Shown here piece by piece: positions 13,526-26,300 of a DNA stretch of 64,000 nucleotides. The translations under genes were made by a program, and so were the position numbers. This stretch comes from Cristatella mucedo (Eukaryota; Bryozoa; Phylactolaemata; Cristatellidae). The stretch spans positions 6,032,501 through 6,096,500 of the forward strand of contig WPIO01000018.1 in NCBI GenBank assembly GCA_009760855.2, read 5' to 3'. Under the pieces are notes generated by a model that saw only the letters and a list, made by a program, of their open reading frames with translations, did no database searches and had not been told where the DNA came from. Numbering within the stretch: position 1 is the stretch's first letter; every line of letters begins with the position of its first letter.

Positions 13526-15464
13526 TGGAGAGCGCTGCGATGACGATGACATCTACGGTGGACGAACGACGCCGCAGCGTCCTTCCGGCGGCGGAGGTGA
13601 CCGCCGCCCTCCTCCTCCTCCTCCGCCTCCCCGAGCCTCGGGACCGTACCTAATAAATATTTGGCTCGCGGCGCACCCCGACCTTTGACGAGGAAAGACG
13701 AAAGGTCAGCGCCGCCGCTTCTGCGGCCGCCGCGCTATCGCTCCGCTCGCGCGCTCGCCCGGTCGGCGCGCGCTCACACCAGCGTGCCAGCCGGCGTGAA
13801 GGGGCCGCGCGATTAAAATGAGGCGGCCGCGTGCGACGGCGTCACCAGGTCCTTACTTTATCTCGAGGGCTAGCAGTCGAGATCGACGCGCACGGCCGCC
13901 CTCCGGCCCTCGCGAAGCGCCCCCTTGCCTGGCGCAGGGCAGCTGCGCGCAAGGGAGCGCTACCGAGGCGACCACGAACGTGCGTGCGTGTGCGGGCGAC
14001 TCAACAAAAGCGCGAGAAGCGGGCGGCGGCGGCGGCGGCAAATGCGCCGGCGCCGCCGCCCGCCTGCCGCGCGCCAAGCGGCAGCCGAAGCGCGGCTCGC
14101 GAAGCGAGCGCTAGAGCACCGCAACCCGGGCAACAGCGTCCGCCGGCGCGCGCGCGCGCGAGCGCTCGCGAGCGTGGAGCCAAGGGGGCGCGCGAGCGAG
14201 GACGAGGGCTCGCCGCCGCCGCCGCGGAGGGCGCTGCTGCTGCTGCGGCGAGCCCTCCGCAGCGGCGGCGGCGGTGGAGCGTTGCAGGTCGCCGTGAGTA
14301 AACGCGCTCGGCGCGGTGATGCATTGCCGAGCAGCCCGCGTGCAGCCCCTGCGGTCCGCCGTTCTCGGAAAAGTGGCGGTGGGCCTACGCAGCCGCCGGA
14401 CGCGAGAGGCGCGACGGTCGCCCGACCAGCGCGCGTTCCAGCTGCCCCGGCGGCCGCGCGCGCTGCAAAAATGCGGCCCAGGCCGGCGCTCGCGCGCGCG
14501 GCCGCTAGAGTCGGCGATCCCGAGTCGGCCCCGCGCTCTGTCTACCCGAGCGCGCGGTCTACGCGCTCCACTGCCGCCTCCGCCCAGCGCCCTCCAGGCG
14601 TTGATCCCTATCCCCCTGGTCGTCTGCGGCTGCGGCGTCTTCGCGACCCGTCGGCCCGCGTGACTCGTCGGCTCGTGCGTCGGTCCGTCGGCTCTCGCGA
14701 CTCGGGACCACTCGCGACTCGCGTATCGATCGCGGCATTTCGTTCGCTTGCTCGCTCGTTCGGCGGCAGCAGCGGCGGCGGCGTAACAAAGGGACGAAAT
14801 TGCGGACCGGCAGCGCGAGGCTTCCGGCGCTGCGCGCCATCTCGCTGCCGGCGCGAGCCGGCAGAGTGCGAACGCACCGTCGCTGCGCGCGCGAGCCGGT
14901 CGTCCCAGCCGGGGTAGGACGGACGTCGCGGGAGCCGTCTCCCGGCGCCGGGGGCGGCGGCTGCGGCGGCCGCGCACCCGGCGCAGAGTATTAGCTAAAA
15001 ACTCCCCCCCCCCGCGCGAGCGCTTCTTGGTGCGTGCCGCCGCGCACGGCCGTCTGCCACCCGGGGCCAGCTTCCGGCCATCCCACGGCCAACCATCCGG
15101 CCATCCCACGGCCAGCCGTCCAGCTTCTCGGCGCGACCCCGCCGGCGGCCACCAGCTCTTGCGGGCCGAAAATAAAAGACCGCAGCGGCTGGCGGGTGCA
15201 TTCATTAACTACTATAAATAAAAAGGAGGCGCGATCCATTCGAGCGCTCAGGCGGCGTCGAGCCTGGCGAAGAAGCTAGGGCCAGCAGCCGGCGGCTACG
15301 ACGACCGTCGCCCCGAATGCTGAGCCGGCGCTCGCGAGTCGTTTTCCGTTGCCTGCAATTAGCGGAGGTGGCAGGGAATGTAGACGCAAGGGGGCAGAGG
15401 GGGCAGAGGGGGCAGACAGCAAGAAGCAGAAGAAGAAAGTAAGAGCAGATAGATACAACATACA

Positions 15465-15520
15465 CTCACACACACACACACGCGAGCGCGCGCGCACATA
15501 TATATAATAATTATATATAT
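15465..15520. repeat. (AC)n/(TA)n short microsatellites
   Basis: ACACACACACAC, GCGCGCGC and TATATATAAT runs directly adjoin the left side of dispersed repeat C. Confidence 0.8.
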
Positions 15521-15534
15521 CTACTAATTGAAGC

Positions 15535-15669
15535 GAGTAATTCCATCCTTCCGTACGTCGTGCGGCAAGATGGTACACTTCAGTCATCCGGCAAAATGGC
15601 ACATCCTAGGCTTCCGTGATGGAACTACTATGACTCAGCGAAGCGAGTCCATAGGCAGTAAGTTGCTCG

Positions 15670-15690
<21 letters not shown>
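15535..15690 (-). repeat. Dispersed repeat C, copy 1
   Basis: The reverse complement matches the copy at 36555-36690 in order: GCTCACCGCCTGTGGACTCGC-like, then GAGTCATAGTAGTTCCATCACGGAAG, then tandem blocks of the type GACGGAAGTNCGCCATCTTGC. It adjoins a (CA)n(TA)n tract. No coding capacity, no tRNA head and no terminal inverted repeat were recognised, so the class is unknown. Confidence 0.7.

Positions 15691-15730
<40 letters not shown>
15676..15730. repeat. (CA)n(TA)n microsatellite
   Basis: A run of CA dinucleotides passes into TA dinucleotides at the right border of dispersed repeat C. Confidence 0.95.
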
Positions 15731-15731
<1 letters not shown>

Positions 15732-15794
15732 ACAACTCCTAACTGCGTAGACGGATAGCGCTGGAGAGAGACGGAGGGAAATTATGCGAGAGGA

Positions 15795-15978
<184 letters not shown>

Positions 15979-17469
15979 AGTCGACCAGCCTACGCATGCC
16001 GTGGATGCCGCTCTCAGCCAGCGAGAGCGCGCCGCGCGGGCGCCTGCGCCGCTGGTGCTGAGCCGGCGGCTGCTCAGCACCAGCCGCCGCCGCCGCCGCC
16101 GCCCCCCCCCCCCGCGAGCGACCGAGCCGCAGCAACCGGCTAGTCATCCAGCCACCCGCGCCTCCGCCGCATCCTTTATCGGACGTTAATGATCCCCTAC
16201 TTTGTCCGGTTCCCGAGCAACCGAACCGCACGACAGGCCTACAGAGCCGGGCGAACGAGAGAAGAGACACTCCGTCGCGTCGGGGCGCCGAGTGACGTCG
16301 ACGGGGGCGGGCCAGCGAGAGGGTCTCGCCGCCGCGCGGCGCCGCTGGTGCGCCACGCGGCGGCGGCGGCAGTGGATGGTGCGCAGGAGGATGCCGGAGG
16401 CTTCGCCCTAAAGCTCCAGAAAGCGCGTCCGTCGCCGGAGGCGCAGCGCGCTCAGGCGGCGGCGAGCATCGCTAGTCAAGTCAGTCCCCACCCCCAGCTA
16501 CCGACCGCCGAGCTCGCTTGGAGCTGACGCTGGCCGCTTGGAAGAGCAGGGCGGTCGGATGCACGACGAGGAGGAAGAGGAGGAGGGCGGGGTTGGGGCG
16601 GGCGTGGACAGCGCGCGGTAGCTGGGGGGGGGGGAGAGGCGGCGGCGCCGGTCTGGGCCGCACTTTGAGCAGCGCCGCGCCATCCCGCCCCGGCCCTCCC
16701 AGTTTGCCAGCGGCTCGTGAGATGCGTGCCGCCGCCGGCCGGTAGACGCGGTCGTCAGCCTCTCTCCAACGGCAAGGAAGGGCAGCCGCCATTGACGCGC
16801 GCGACCCAGTGCGACGGGCGCGTCGTGCACACAACGCCGTCGGCGATAAGAAAAGAGGGCGAGGGTAGGCGCGCGCGCGCTGCGCTGCGCCTCCGGCTTT
16901 CGTGCGGCGCCGAACGGTTGCGGGGACGGATGCTTGAGCGATGAACGGCGATGTCCGCCGCTCGAACGGCGGCTGCGGCTGCAGGGCGGGCGCACTTATT
17001 ATTGGCGAGCCTGCCTGCGTGCGTGCGCGCGCACGGTCCCGACGGCGACGGCCGCGATGGCGGGGGTCGCCATTATGTTCGGGTCACCCTGCAGCCGGCC
17101 GGCCAGCCGGCCGGCCTACGAGCGGCGGCGGCGGGCACAAAAGTTCTTTCCGACCGGCTACCGCGGCGTCCTCGCCCGACGTAAACGCGGCTTGTTTCTG
17201 CAGCGACGCCGTGCCCGCCAGTGTAGCACGCGGCAGTCGCGCCAGCGACGGGCGAAGCGACCGCGTCGGGTGGGCGCCGCCGCGGACCGCGGGCGGATTC
17301 GCTGGATGCAAAAAGCGCCCGGCGGCGGCGGCGGCGGCGGACTTGTAAGCACCGCCCAACGCGCGCGGCGCCGTCTGACGCACGGGCCGACCGGGGTCTG
17401 TTACCGTCCGATTGAGATGCGTTATAATAAGAAAAGATAATAAAAATTTCCGTAATCTAGTTTTAAAGT

Positions 17470-17708
17470 AGCGTCGCCGACGTTCGGACGAAAGCCGCGC
17501 ACGGCACGGCGCGCTCGGGTCCCGGCCCCGCCGTCGATAAGCTGCCGCTATCCCATAAGGCAACTTGCGCAGCCATATGCGCATGCGCGGCGCCGCCGTT
17601 CGCCCGCAAACCGCTCGATTTTCGCTGCGGAAAAGCTGGGCGCTCCTGGGCTGCGCGAGCGCTGCCGGCGTGCTCTATCGTCGCGACGAGACCTCGCCCG
17701 CGTCACAG
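17470..17708 (+). promoter_or_regulatory. 5' leader/promoter region of the SAMD1-like gene, with NRF1 motif
   Basis: The 240 bp before the chosen ATG is CpG-rich and lacks a convincing TATA box. It contains a perfect NRF1-type palindrome, TGCGCATGCGCG, at 17578-17589 (consensus YGCGCAYGCGCR). NRF1 motifs are typical of CpG-island promoters of housekeeping and chromatin genes in animals. The transcription start cannot be placed. In-frame ATGs at 17565, 17577 and 17583 would add 42-48 residues without recognisable homology and may be untranslated. Confidence 0.45.
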
Positions 17709-18035
17709 ATGGACGAGGTGAAGAACAAGAAGGCGATCCTGGACACCATCGACCAGCTGCGAGGTCGCAAGGCGCGGCCCGACCTGAAGGGGATCTGCCA
17801 CATGCTGGAGCGAAAACACCGACTCGGCGCGGCGGAGGTCACGCGCGACCTGGAGCGGCTGTGCGAGCACAAGATCGTCATCAAGCAGGACTACAAGGGC
17901 CGCATCAGCTACCGGAATGCCGCCAAATGGCGCAGGAGTCACGAGTACGGCGGCGTGGTCGGCGGCTCGCTGGAGCCGGACGACGGCGCCGCCGCGGGCG
18001 AGCTGCTGGTTCGGGCGATCAAGGAGCTGACCAAG
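17709..18035 (+). CDS. Exon 1: winged-helix domain
   Basis: Codes residues 1-109 and ends in phase 0 at CCAAG|GTACGG. It holds the whole SAMD1-type winged helix. R20-K21 and Y62-K63 sit 41 residues apart, the same spacing as human SAMD1 R45/K46 and Y87/K88, which from memory contact CpG DNA. The start has G at +4 but C at -3, so it is only moderate. It was chosen because homology begins directly after it ([15 protein letters not shown]). Confidence 0.88.
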
Positions 18036-21000
18036 GTACGGCGGCTGCGGCTTCTGCGTTCGTCCACGTCACGCCGGCGCGCCCTGGCCTCCCCTCCCAC
18101 CCGGCGCTTCTCAACCCCCTCCTACCTTCCCTCCCCCCCCCCGCCCGCCCGCCCGCGCGTCCGGTACCCTGGCGTACTCGTTTGCTTTGAGGCTTTGTGC
18201 GGCGGCCTTCCGAGCGCCGCGAACTGGCCGCCGCTCGTGCGCGATTTCGCCGCCGTTCTGAGCGGCCGCCGCCGCCGCGGCGACGAGGCCGTACGCGCTC
18301 CCGCCCGCAGCCGCGGCGGCGGCCAATCCACTACGCCGGCCCGACGGTCTAACGCACGCCGCCGTCCGTCCGGCGTTGTGCCGCCCCGCGCAGGAAGCCC
18401 GCGGAGCCGGATGCACGCTCAGCCAGGTGGACGACTGGATGCGGCGGCAGCAGCAGCATTCGGGCGGCGGCGCGGCGCTGCTGACGCTTGAAGAGCTCGA
18501 AATGGCGCTTGAGAGCGAATGCGCCAGCGGCAGCATAAAGAGAACGCCGAGTGGCAACTATTGCCGCGGCGACCGGAAGCGTCAGCCCCCCACGCCCGGC
18601 GGTGGCAGCAGCTGCGTTGGTCCTGGTGCTACGTCGTCGGACGACGACGTTCGCCGTGGCCGCCTGGCCAGCAAACGCAAGGTATCGTAGTCGGCAGCAG
18701 CAGCAGCGCGCATCAGCATAACTCACTCACGCGTGGGCATCCTAGCAAGTGCATCCCCCCTCAACTTACGTTCCACCTCGTTCGTGCATCGTGACGATGC
18801 TGCACACGTGACGCGACCTGCGATCGCTGCTTTCCAAGTTGGGCCTGCCTCATCCTGCTGCTGCTGCCGCTGCTCCTCCTTGCACCACTTTGAGGGGCTG
18901 CCAGCCGCATGTGTGTCGGTGGCGTTCCGCTCGCCCGATCCTGCCGTGGCACGCACACATTGAAGGCCAGGTGGTCAGCCCCCTCCTCCTGACCAGCTGC
19001 CTCGCTTCTACCCCCCTTGCCCACCCCCGTCGCTTGCTGCATTGGACGCGGGCAGCCTGTTCGTTCCTGCCGTGACGACGCACCCTAACACTCGCGGGTG
19101 GGTGGGTTTGTGCTCAAGCGTGCACCGCCTCCTCACTGTTTGGTTGGCTCGCGTGGCGACACCGAGCACCGCCGGCTGCCGCTCGAAGCAGACGGCTTGC
19201 TTGCTGCGGAAGCTGCGCGCACAGGTCACGGCGCAAGGTGGTCGCCAATTGCCGGCGGCTCCCGCATCCAGATAGCCTGTTGCTCGCCTCCTAATGGCTT
19301 GGCGAGGCAACGTATCATGTGGAAGCCACGGGACCGTGGGATTAACTGCGTTGACTTTTTTCTGTGTTTCCCCCTGTTGCCGATGCCGAGTACAGACTCT
19401 GACCGTTAGTCGAGCCTTTCCTTGCAGTCTGTACCAGTCTCTTGTGCAGGAGGTGATGTCGGCTAGCTTCGATCTTGCCGGCGCACATAATACTCTCATG
19501 GTGATAGTAATCGTAATGTCCTTTATTGAGAGCTCTAAGAGGAGGGTCCTATGCAGTTTGGTCCAGGCACTTTATTACTTACTGCAAGACGTTGGACCGA
19601 CCGACTGTCTTAGCACGCTAGCTCCGTTGCTGTCGATACTGCCATGTTGTCACATGTGGACAACAGTGCTCAGCCTCGACATTTGCGCACTTGTTGCATG
19701 TGGCATTCGTCTGCCCTTCCCGCGTATGTCCTACTTGGACGAAGTGGGCACGCATTTGCAAATGCCACTCGGATGTCGTACCGCCTGCTTTTCGGAATCT
19801 AACTGTTTACTCACACCTCGTACAAATCTCAAATCCTTTGGAGACCGTGCCTTTAGTTCGTATGCTCCCAAAGCATGGAACTCACTCCGACTCGTGTCAT
19901 GACATCTCCTTAGTTGTCTCCACATTTAAAAAGAAAACTAAAAACGCATCTATTTATCACAGCATTTAGTGGGTCCCCGTGATTCGACCTTTACGTGCTT
20001 ATGCATGCTGACACTGTGTATGCTGTCACTAACCACACTTGCATGGTGACCCTGTGCATGTCACCCCAAGCCATGTCATCCTTGTTATTTATTGAGCACG
20101 CCACCACTAACCATTCGATCGTGCTTCCTTTGCAGCAAATGTAAAGTAGCTAGAAAGAGATTGAGTTCTCTGAGGGCACTATATCAAATGCATCATCATT
20201 ATTATTATTATAATCATTCGGAGCAAAGAGAGAACAAGAAAAAGGTTTGCTATTCGTGTGGGAAAGCGATTGCCACGGTACAGCTTGTGTGCAACGAGAC
20301 TGCCAAGGTGCCAAGGTCGTTGCTGCTGCTGCTGTGGGCACTAGCTCTTGCTGCTCAGTCCCAGCATGCGCACGCGGACTGCCACTTGGCTACAATGGCT
20401 GTGGGCACTCACGCTACTAGCTGTGGCCTCAAGCTGGCAATCGATGTACTGCCGGTGGTGCGGAGCGCACAGTGACCGCGTGACCAGTGGCCGCGTGACC
20501 GCGCATCGCCGCAGCTCGCTCCCGTGCACAGCCAGCAAGCACGTTGCGCAGTTCACTGTCCCGGACAGCGGACACGGCAGCGCTTGCCTGCAAACGCCGC
20601 GCAAGCGTGCGGCAGGTGTTGCACGAGCTCAAGCGAGAAGCGGGCAGCAGACAAGCAGAGGCACACGCACCGATAAGGACTCCTCTGGCGGCCTCTTTGT
20701 CACATGGGCGTCTGACAGCCGTTTGCATGCGCACCTGCAAGGGGCCGGCTCGGCCCGGCAGCGGCTACACACGCTTGGATTCGAGCTGATCGGTGTCTTC
20801 GTGAGATGAAGCGTGTGTTTCGGAGAGCGCTTCACCTGCGTGTGGGCAATGCAGGATTGCCTTCATCAAGGAACTAGTAGAGGGCATGCGTGGAAGTCGG
20901 ACATTACTCAAGACTCAAGGGCAGATCAAAGGTCGGCCGATTCAGCAGCCTCAGCCTCACTTAGGTCGACGAGGCTTCAGCAGCCGTCATCCTCGTGCTG

Positions 21001-22819
21001 CCACTCATGTGCACCAATCGAGATCATCTCGAGGCAATTTTGTTTATGGTGTTGCCTCCAGTCTCGCGTGCCGCGTTGGATGTTAGGGTGCATCTTTCAA
21101 TTGGTAGCCGGAGGATCTCTGCCGTGCGTCTTGTCAAACGCTAGCACTTGCCATGGAATGATCTACTTTTGCATGCGTGTGTTCGTGTGTGTGTGTGTGT
21201 GTGTGTGTTCGTGGGTGTGCCAAGGCCTGTTTCTGTCTCTAACATTCAGACATGCTCAAGCGTTCCTATTTATGTGTGTGTGTGCACGTGTTTGTGCGTG
21301 CAGGCATGCGTGGGCGTATGTGTGCGTGTGAGCATGACCACACGTACCTGCACGTGCACATCCGCATTAATGCAGCAAGGTTTTCATGCAGTTTCGGGCA
21401 TGCTAACATGCACAAGCGTTCGCGTGCATGCATGCGTTCGTGCGTCCATGCATGCGTCCGTGCGTGCGTGTCTGTGTGTATGCGAAGGGTGTCGGTGAGG
21501 TTTTGTTTTTTACCCGTCTGGCTTTAGTTTAGTCCATGTCCAGGACTGGTCATCTTCCAGTCGCCATTGTTGGGTATAGGAGACCGGATTTCCGGCTGGG
21601 CGGAGATTGTGTATATAGAGAAATCTGACCAGCTTGCAGCATATTTTGGGAGAGCCTAGGCTCTGGTGCCACGTCCACTCTTCTCTTCCATGCCTCTATG
21701 CAAGCTCTCGGGGCCCCCTCCCAGTGAGTGACAAGTGGTCTCGATGGCAGCAGCAGCAGCCTCGGCTGCTGCTTCGAGGCGAGCACCTTCCCTGATTAGG
21801 CTGGTCACCGTCGAACTGTTTGTGTAGACACGTGGTCTGCACTGGTTACCGGTGCATTTCTGTTTTATTTCTATTGCCTGACCCACTTCGATGCACCCGT
21901 GTGTCCCCTACTCGTGTGTCCACGTGCTCAAGTCTAGTTGCCATCGTTTTTCCGGCACGTAGGTCTACGAAGCAGCAGCGGCGGGCGACCCCAGTCTGTC
22001 TGTGCTGCCCTGTTTCGTGCCGTGTCCCCCTGACCTGTGAAGGTCGCTGCAGAGCGATCGTGAGCAGCTAGCCGCCCTGGCGCGCTCTCGAGGTGCCGGC
22101 CAGCCGACCGGACATTGCCGCTCACACGATCCGAGCGCTGCCATTGCCACTTGCCACCTCCCTAAGTTAGATCGAAGTCCGACAGGCTGGTCGACTTGCT
22201 TTCGTGCGCACGCACTCACGAGTCCCGTCGTCAGCTTTAGCTTGTGCTTGAGGTTGACCGTGAAAAAGCTGAGCAGGTTTGAGGTGCATTCGTGAACTGA
22301 GAGCAGGATCGAGCTTACGATGAGCCGTGCTTCCTTTTTGGCAGCATGTCGGAAAATCTCAACGATCTGACGCCAACTCTCACAATGGCGGCGGCGCCTC
22401 GGCCGCTCGCGACGATCGCTGCGACTATTGCTTGCTATCGGCACAGGCCAACAAGAAAGGCCAAGCCGAGAAGCTGCTCTTCTGCAAGGACTGCAGCGCC
22501 ATGGGTGAGCTCGCCGAGCCCACCGTCACCTGCTGCTACTTCTGCAGCCGCTCGCCACGTTTTGATGCCGGTCTGCCCGCCGCGATGGTGCAGGCGGCCT
22601 TCTCCCCCTCCACTTCGTGCATTCTGCTGCCACCTGTCCCCCTCTGCCACCGAAGCTGCTGCCGCTGCTCGCTGCCAGTGCGCTATGCTTGGGCCGGCGG
22701 CGCCAATGGGTGGCATGCTCTCAGCAGCAGCTCGGCAGTGGCGGCAAAGAAGTGGATGAAGATGAAGAAGCTCGTGCCACGCAGACACATCTGAGAGCTC
22801 CGCCACCGCCCTGTGTCAC

Positions 22820-22852
<33 letters not shown>

Positions 22853-22953
22853 GGGCTGTTTGTTGTCGGCCGATTGCATTTGTTCCTCGTGCTTCCCGCT
22901 GTGCGCTCTTTCTCCTATCTCTCTCTCTCTCTCTACTTCCCACGCTGCCTCTC

Positions 22954-23003
<50 letters not shown>

Positions 23004-23081
23004 CCCACGCTGCCTCTCACCTCTCTCTCTCTGTGTCTCTGTCTGTCTCTGTCTCTGTTTATGTCTCTGTCTCTGTCTCTG

Positions 23082-23154
<73 letters not shown>

Positions 23155-23155
23155 G

Positions 23156-23207
<52 letters not shown>

Positions 23208-23263
23208 TCTGTCTCTCTCTGTCTCTCTCTCTCTCTGTCTCTCTCTCTCTGTCTCTCTCTGTG

Positions 23264-23306
<43 letters not shown>

Positions 23307-26300
23307 GCACGTGGTCACGGTGAATGCATCGCTCTTGCAGCGCACCCGTCGTGCATGAACTACTCGGTGCAGCTGTCCAGGCGCGCGCAGATGTCGCCGT
23401 GGCAGTGCATCGACTGCAAGACCTGCTGCATATGCCAGAATGCCGACGATCCGGTGAGTGAGAGTGAGAGTGCCCTCTACCTCCCTCTTGCAGCCGTAGC
23501 AGCAGCAGCTGCTGCAGCTGCTGCTGCTGTGTGCGCCTGGCCTGCTCTCGAGTCGCGCGAGCGTGCATCTCGCAGGGGGGGGGGGGGTGGGCGATGAGCG
23601 GGTGAATGGAGACTCCTGCTGCTGCTTTTAAGCGGTCGTCCAGTGCCGCTGGCTCCGTCTGTCGTTGCTTACTTTTCGCCGGCCTGTGATCCGAAGGACT
23701 TTCGTCCCAGTCCGCAGACACGCCCCATCTCTTATACTGCCCAATGTAATAATAATAATAACAGTGATAATAATAACATATTTATGTAGCCTCGTCGGAG
23801 AACTTAATCTCTTTCTAGGCACTGTACTTTCGATGGTAATGAATGGCCTACTTGGCTACCCAGAATTCTAGGCGGTGACCAGCAGCAGAAGCACGAGTTT
23901 TTTGTGGTTGGGGTGGACATTGCTGGCACGCCTACTCCCCCTTGGTGTGGCGCTTCTGTGAGATCAGGCTCACCGTGTTGGTCGTTTCATGCTGCCCCAA
24001 AGATGCTGTGTTGCTGCACTTCACAAGGGCATGGGTCAATCAATTTTTTCTGAGGTTTTATTGGTTTGCCTGGGTTTGTGGCTGTGATTGTATCACGCTG
24101 TGTGTCTGCACGAGCACGTGTATGTGAGAGTGTGGGTGCATGTGCATTTGTGTGAGCGAGTATTCATGTTTCGGATGTGCGTTAGTGCATGTGTGTGCGC
24201 GTGTGCATGAGCGCGAGCTTGTGTTTGTGTGCGCGTGCTTGTGTGAAGGTGTGTTGTGCACATAGACGTACACAGCTTCTACAGTTTTTCCTTTTTTTTC
24301 AGCACTAGCATACATGCCGGAGGAGTAATGGTTTCGACCATCTCCCTAGGATGCCGACTTGCTGCCATCTTATGCTGCCAGTTGCTACCATTTTGTAGCC
24401 GGTGATTGTGGCATATCTTAAATTTGACCCTCTGACAACGATTCGAAGCTGTTGCGTTGTGGTAGTGCTTGTGTGTGGTATGCATCATGTGTACAAGTGC
24501 AGTAAGCTACTTTTGTAGATGATTTAGTTTAGACTAATTTAAGACTATTTAGAATTTTGACTAGTTTTAAGAGAGACCAGATTGCAATGAAGCCAGATTG
24601 AGTGTTAGTTGTTTAAAAAAAATCCGGTGTTCTAAAAGTGAAAGCGTTTTCAAATAATAGGGATTGTGATTAATTGTTGGGCTTGGCTGGCATCAGGAGA
24701 AGAGGCATGATTCAGCTGAAGTGTATTTGCGGCAGCTTACTTGGCGTGTCCAAAAATGATGAACCGTTTTCTGAATAGACCCGGCCGTATATCAAAATTA
24801 CTGTTCTCAGTGTCTTTGACGGTGTTTGACTGTCTCGTGCAATGCCCTAAGGTCCTTGTAATAATACTAATAATGATAATGATTATGCATCTGTGTAGTG
24901 CCCTCAGAGAACATACATCGTTTTTCTCTATGTACTTTGCTTATTTGCTGCAAAGGAAGCGTGATCGAATGGCTGTATTTGTTTATTCTGCTGAAGTAGA
25001 TTCACTAAGCTGTTTTTATACACAAGAAAGCTTTTTGTCAGGTCAATTCGGTTTCTCAAGTGGCTGCTGGAAATTTGTAGGGCCCCGATTGGCTACTCCA
25101 GTGTGGCGTTGAATGAAGTTAGGCAAATACTTGCTGCGTATATTTACTGCACCAGTCGCAACATACAAAATGAATATAACTTATTAGACAGCATGGGGGC
25201 TGAAGTGGCGCAGCAAAGAGGCAAGCGTATTGCACAGACGGGTCTCAAGGAGCCAAGGCAGCTGTTTCCGGCCGGGAAGCGGTCGGTGGTGGCTGGCTGG
25301 CGCTGCTGGTATCTTAGCTCGTCGACCACACTGGTTGGCAGACGACCTATTTTTCCCCAGACTCAATTTCATATCGTTTTCCTGGCTGAGGGAAAATGGC
25401 TGGCCGAATCAAGCTGGCCAGGTTGCACGTCCGAAAAATCGCATTCCACCCTATTTTTTGTGCACGTGCAAATATGGATGTCTATACACTAAGCCATGCC
25501 TGCACAATGCAATACCGACGGCTGGTATTCTTTATAAGTACAAAGCCGGCCTGGCAGACCTGAGCACCTTGTGCACAACGGACAGAACTGCAGCGGATTT
25601 GCTCGTCGGGCCGCAATGGCGTTTCTCGTCGAACGAGAACTGGCTCCTGAGCGCGACACCCGCTCCTGTGACGACAGAATATGGGCTGGTCCCTTCCCTC
25701 CTTGACTTGCGCTGGAGAGAGGGCCCTGGGTATCGAGCATATTAATTATATATAGCAAATTTTCACGACCTTTATACGAGTAGCTAGCTATACGAGTAGC
25801 TCACTGCCTGTGGAGTCGCTGCTGAGTCATTGTAGTCCCATCACGGAAGTCAACGCTTCTCCGTCGCTTGCCACTTGACGGAAGTGCCCCGTCTTGCCAC
25901 GGGACGCAAATGTGCCATCTTTCGGCATGACGGAACTTTTTCGCTTTAATTAATATTGATGCCGATATGTATTTATGTATAAATTGGCAGCTCTTCGTGT
26001 CCTGGTCACTTTCTTCCAACTACATTGCTTCCTTCCGGCTGCAGACATTGCGGGTACATTGGTGCCTCAGGTTTGTATCGCTTTGGCATCGTCACTATCA
26101 ATCGGAAGTTTCCTCCAAAGTCTTTTTTATATTGAAATATTGATCTGTTGTGCACGAATGGGTTAGGCACTAGTGCTAGCATTTAGCACCCCGCAACAAC
26201 GGCATCTTGGCCTTATCGCTCTATTGGCGTGGCAGGGAACGTGAGCCGCTCGTCGTTGCTTGTCGGCAGCAGTTACCCGAGAGGAAATAACGAGTACAAC

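Noticed and set aside
17565-17708. Upstream in-frame start at 17565
   Set aside because: Adds 48 residues without homology and overlaps the NRF1 motif; 17709 kept as start, though not proven.
22617-23597. 326-codon Ser/Leu frame
   Set aside because: It is the (CT)n tract of intron 3 read through; the real exon 4 uses a different frame.
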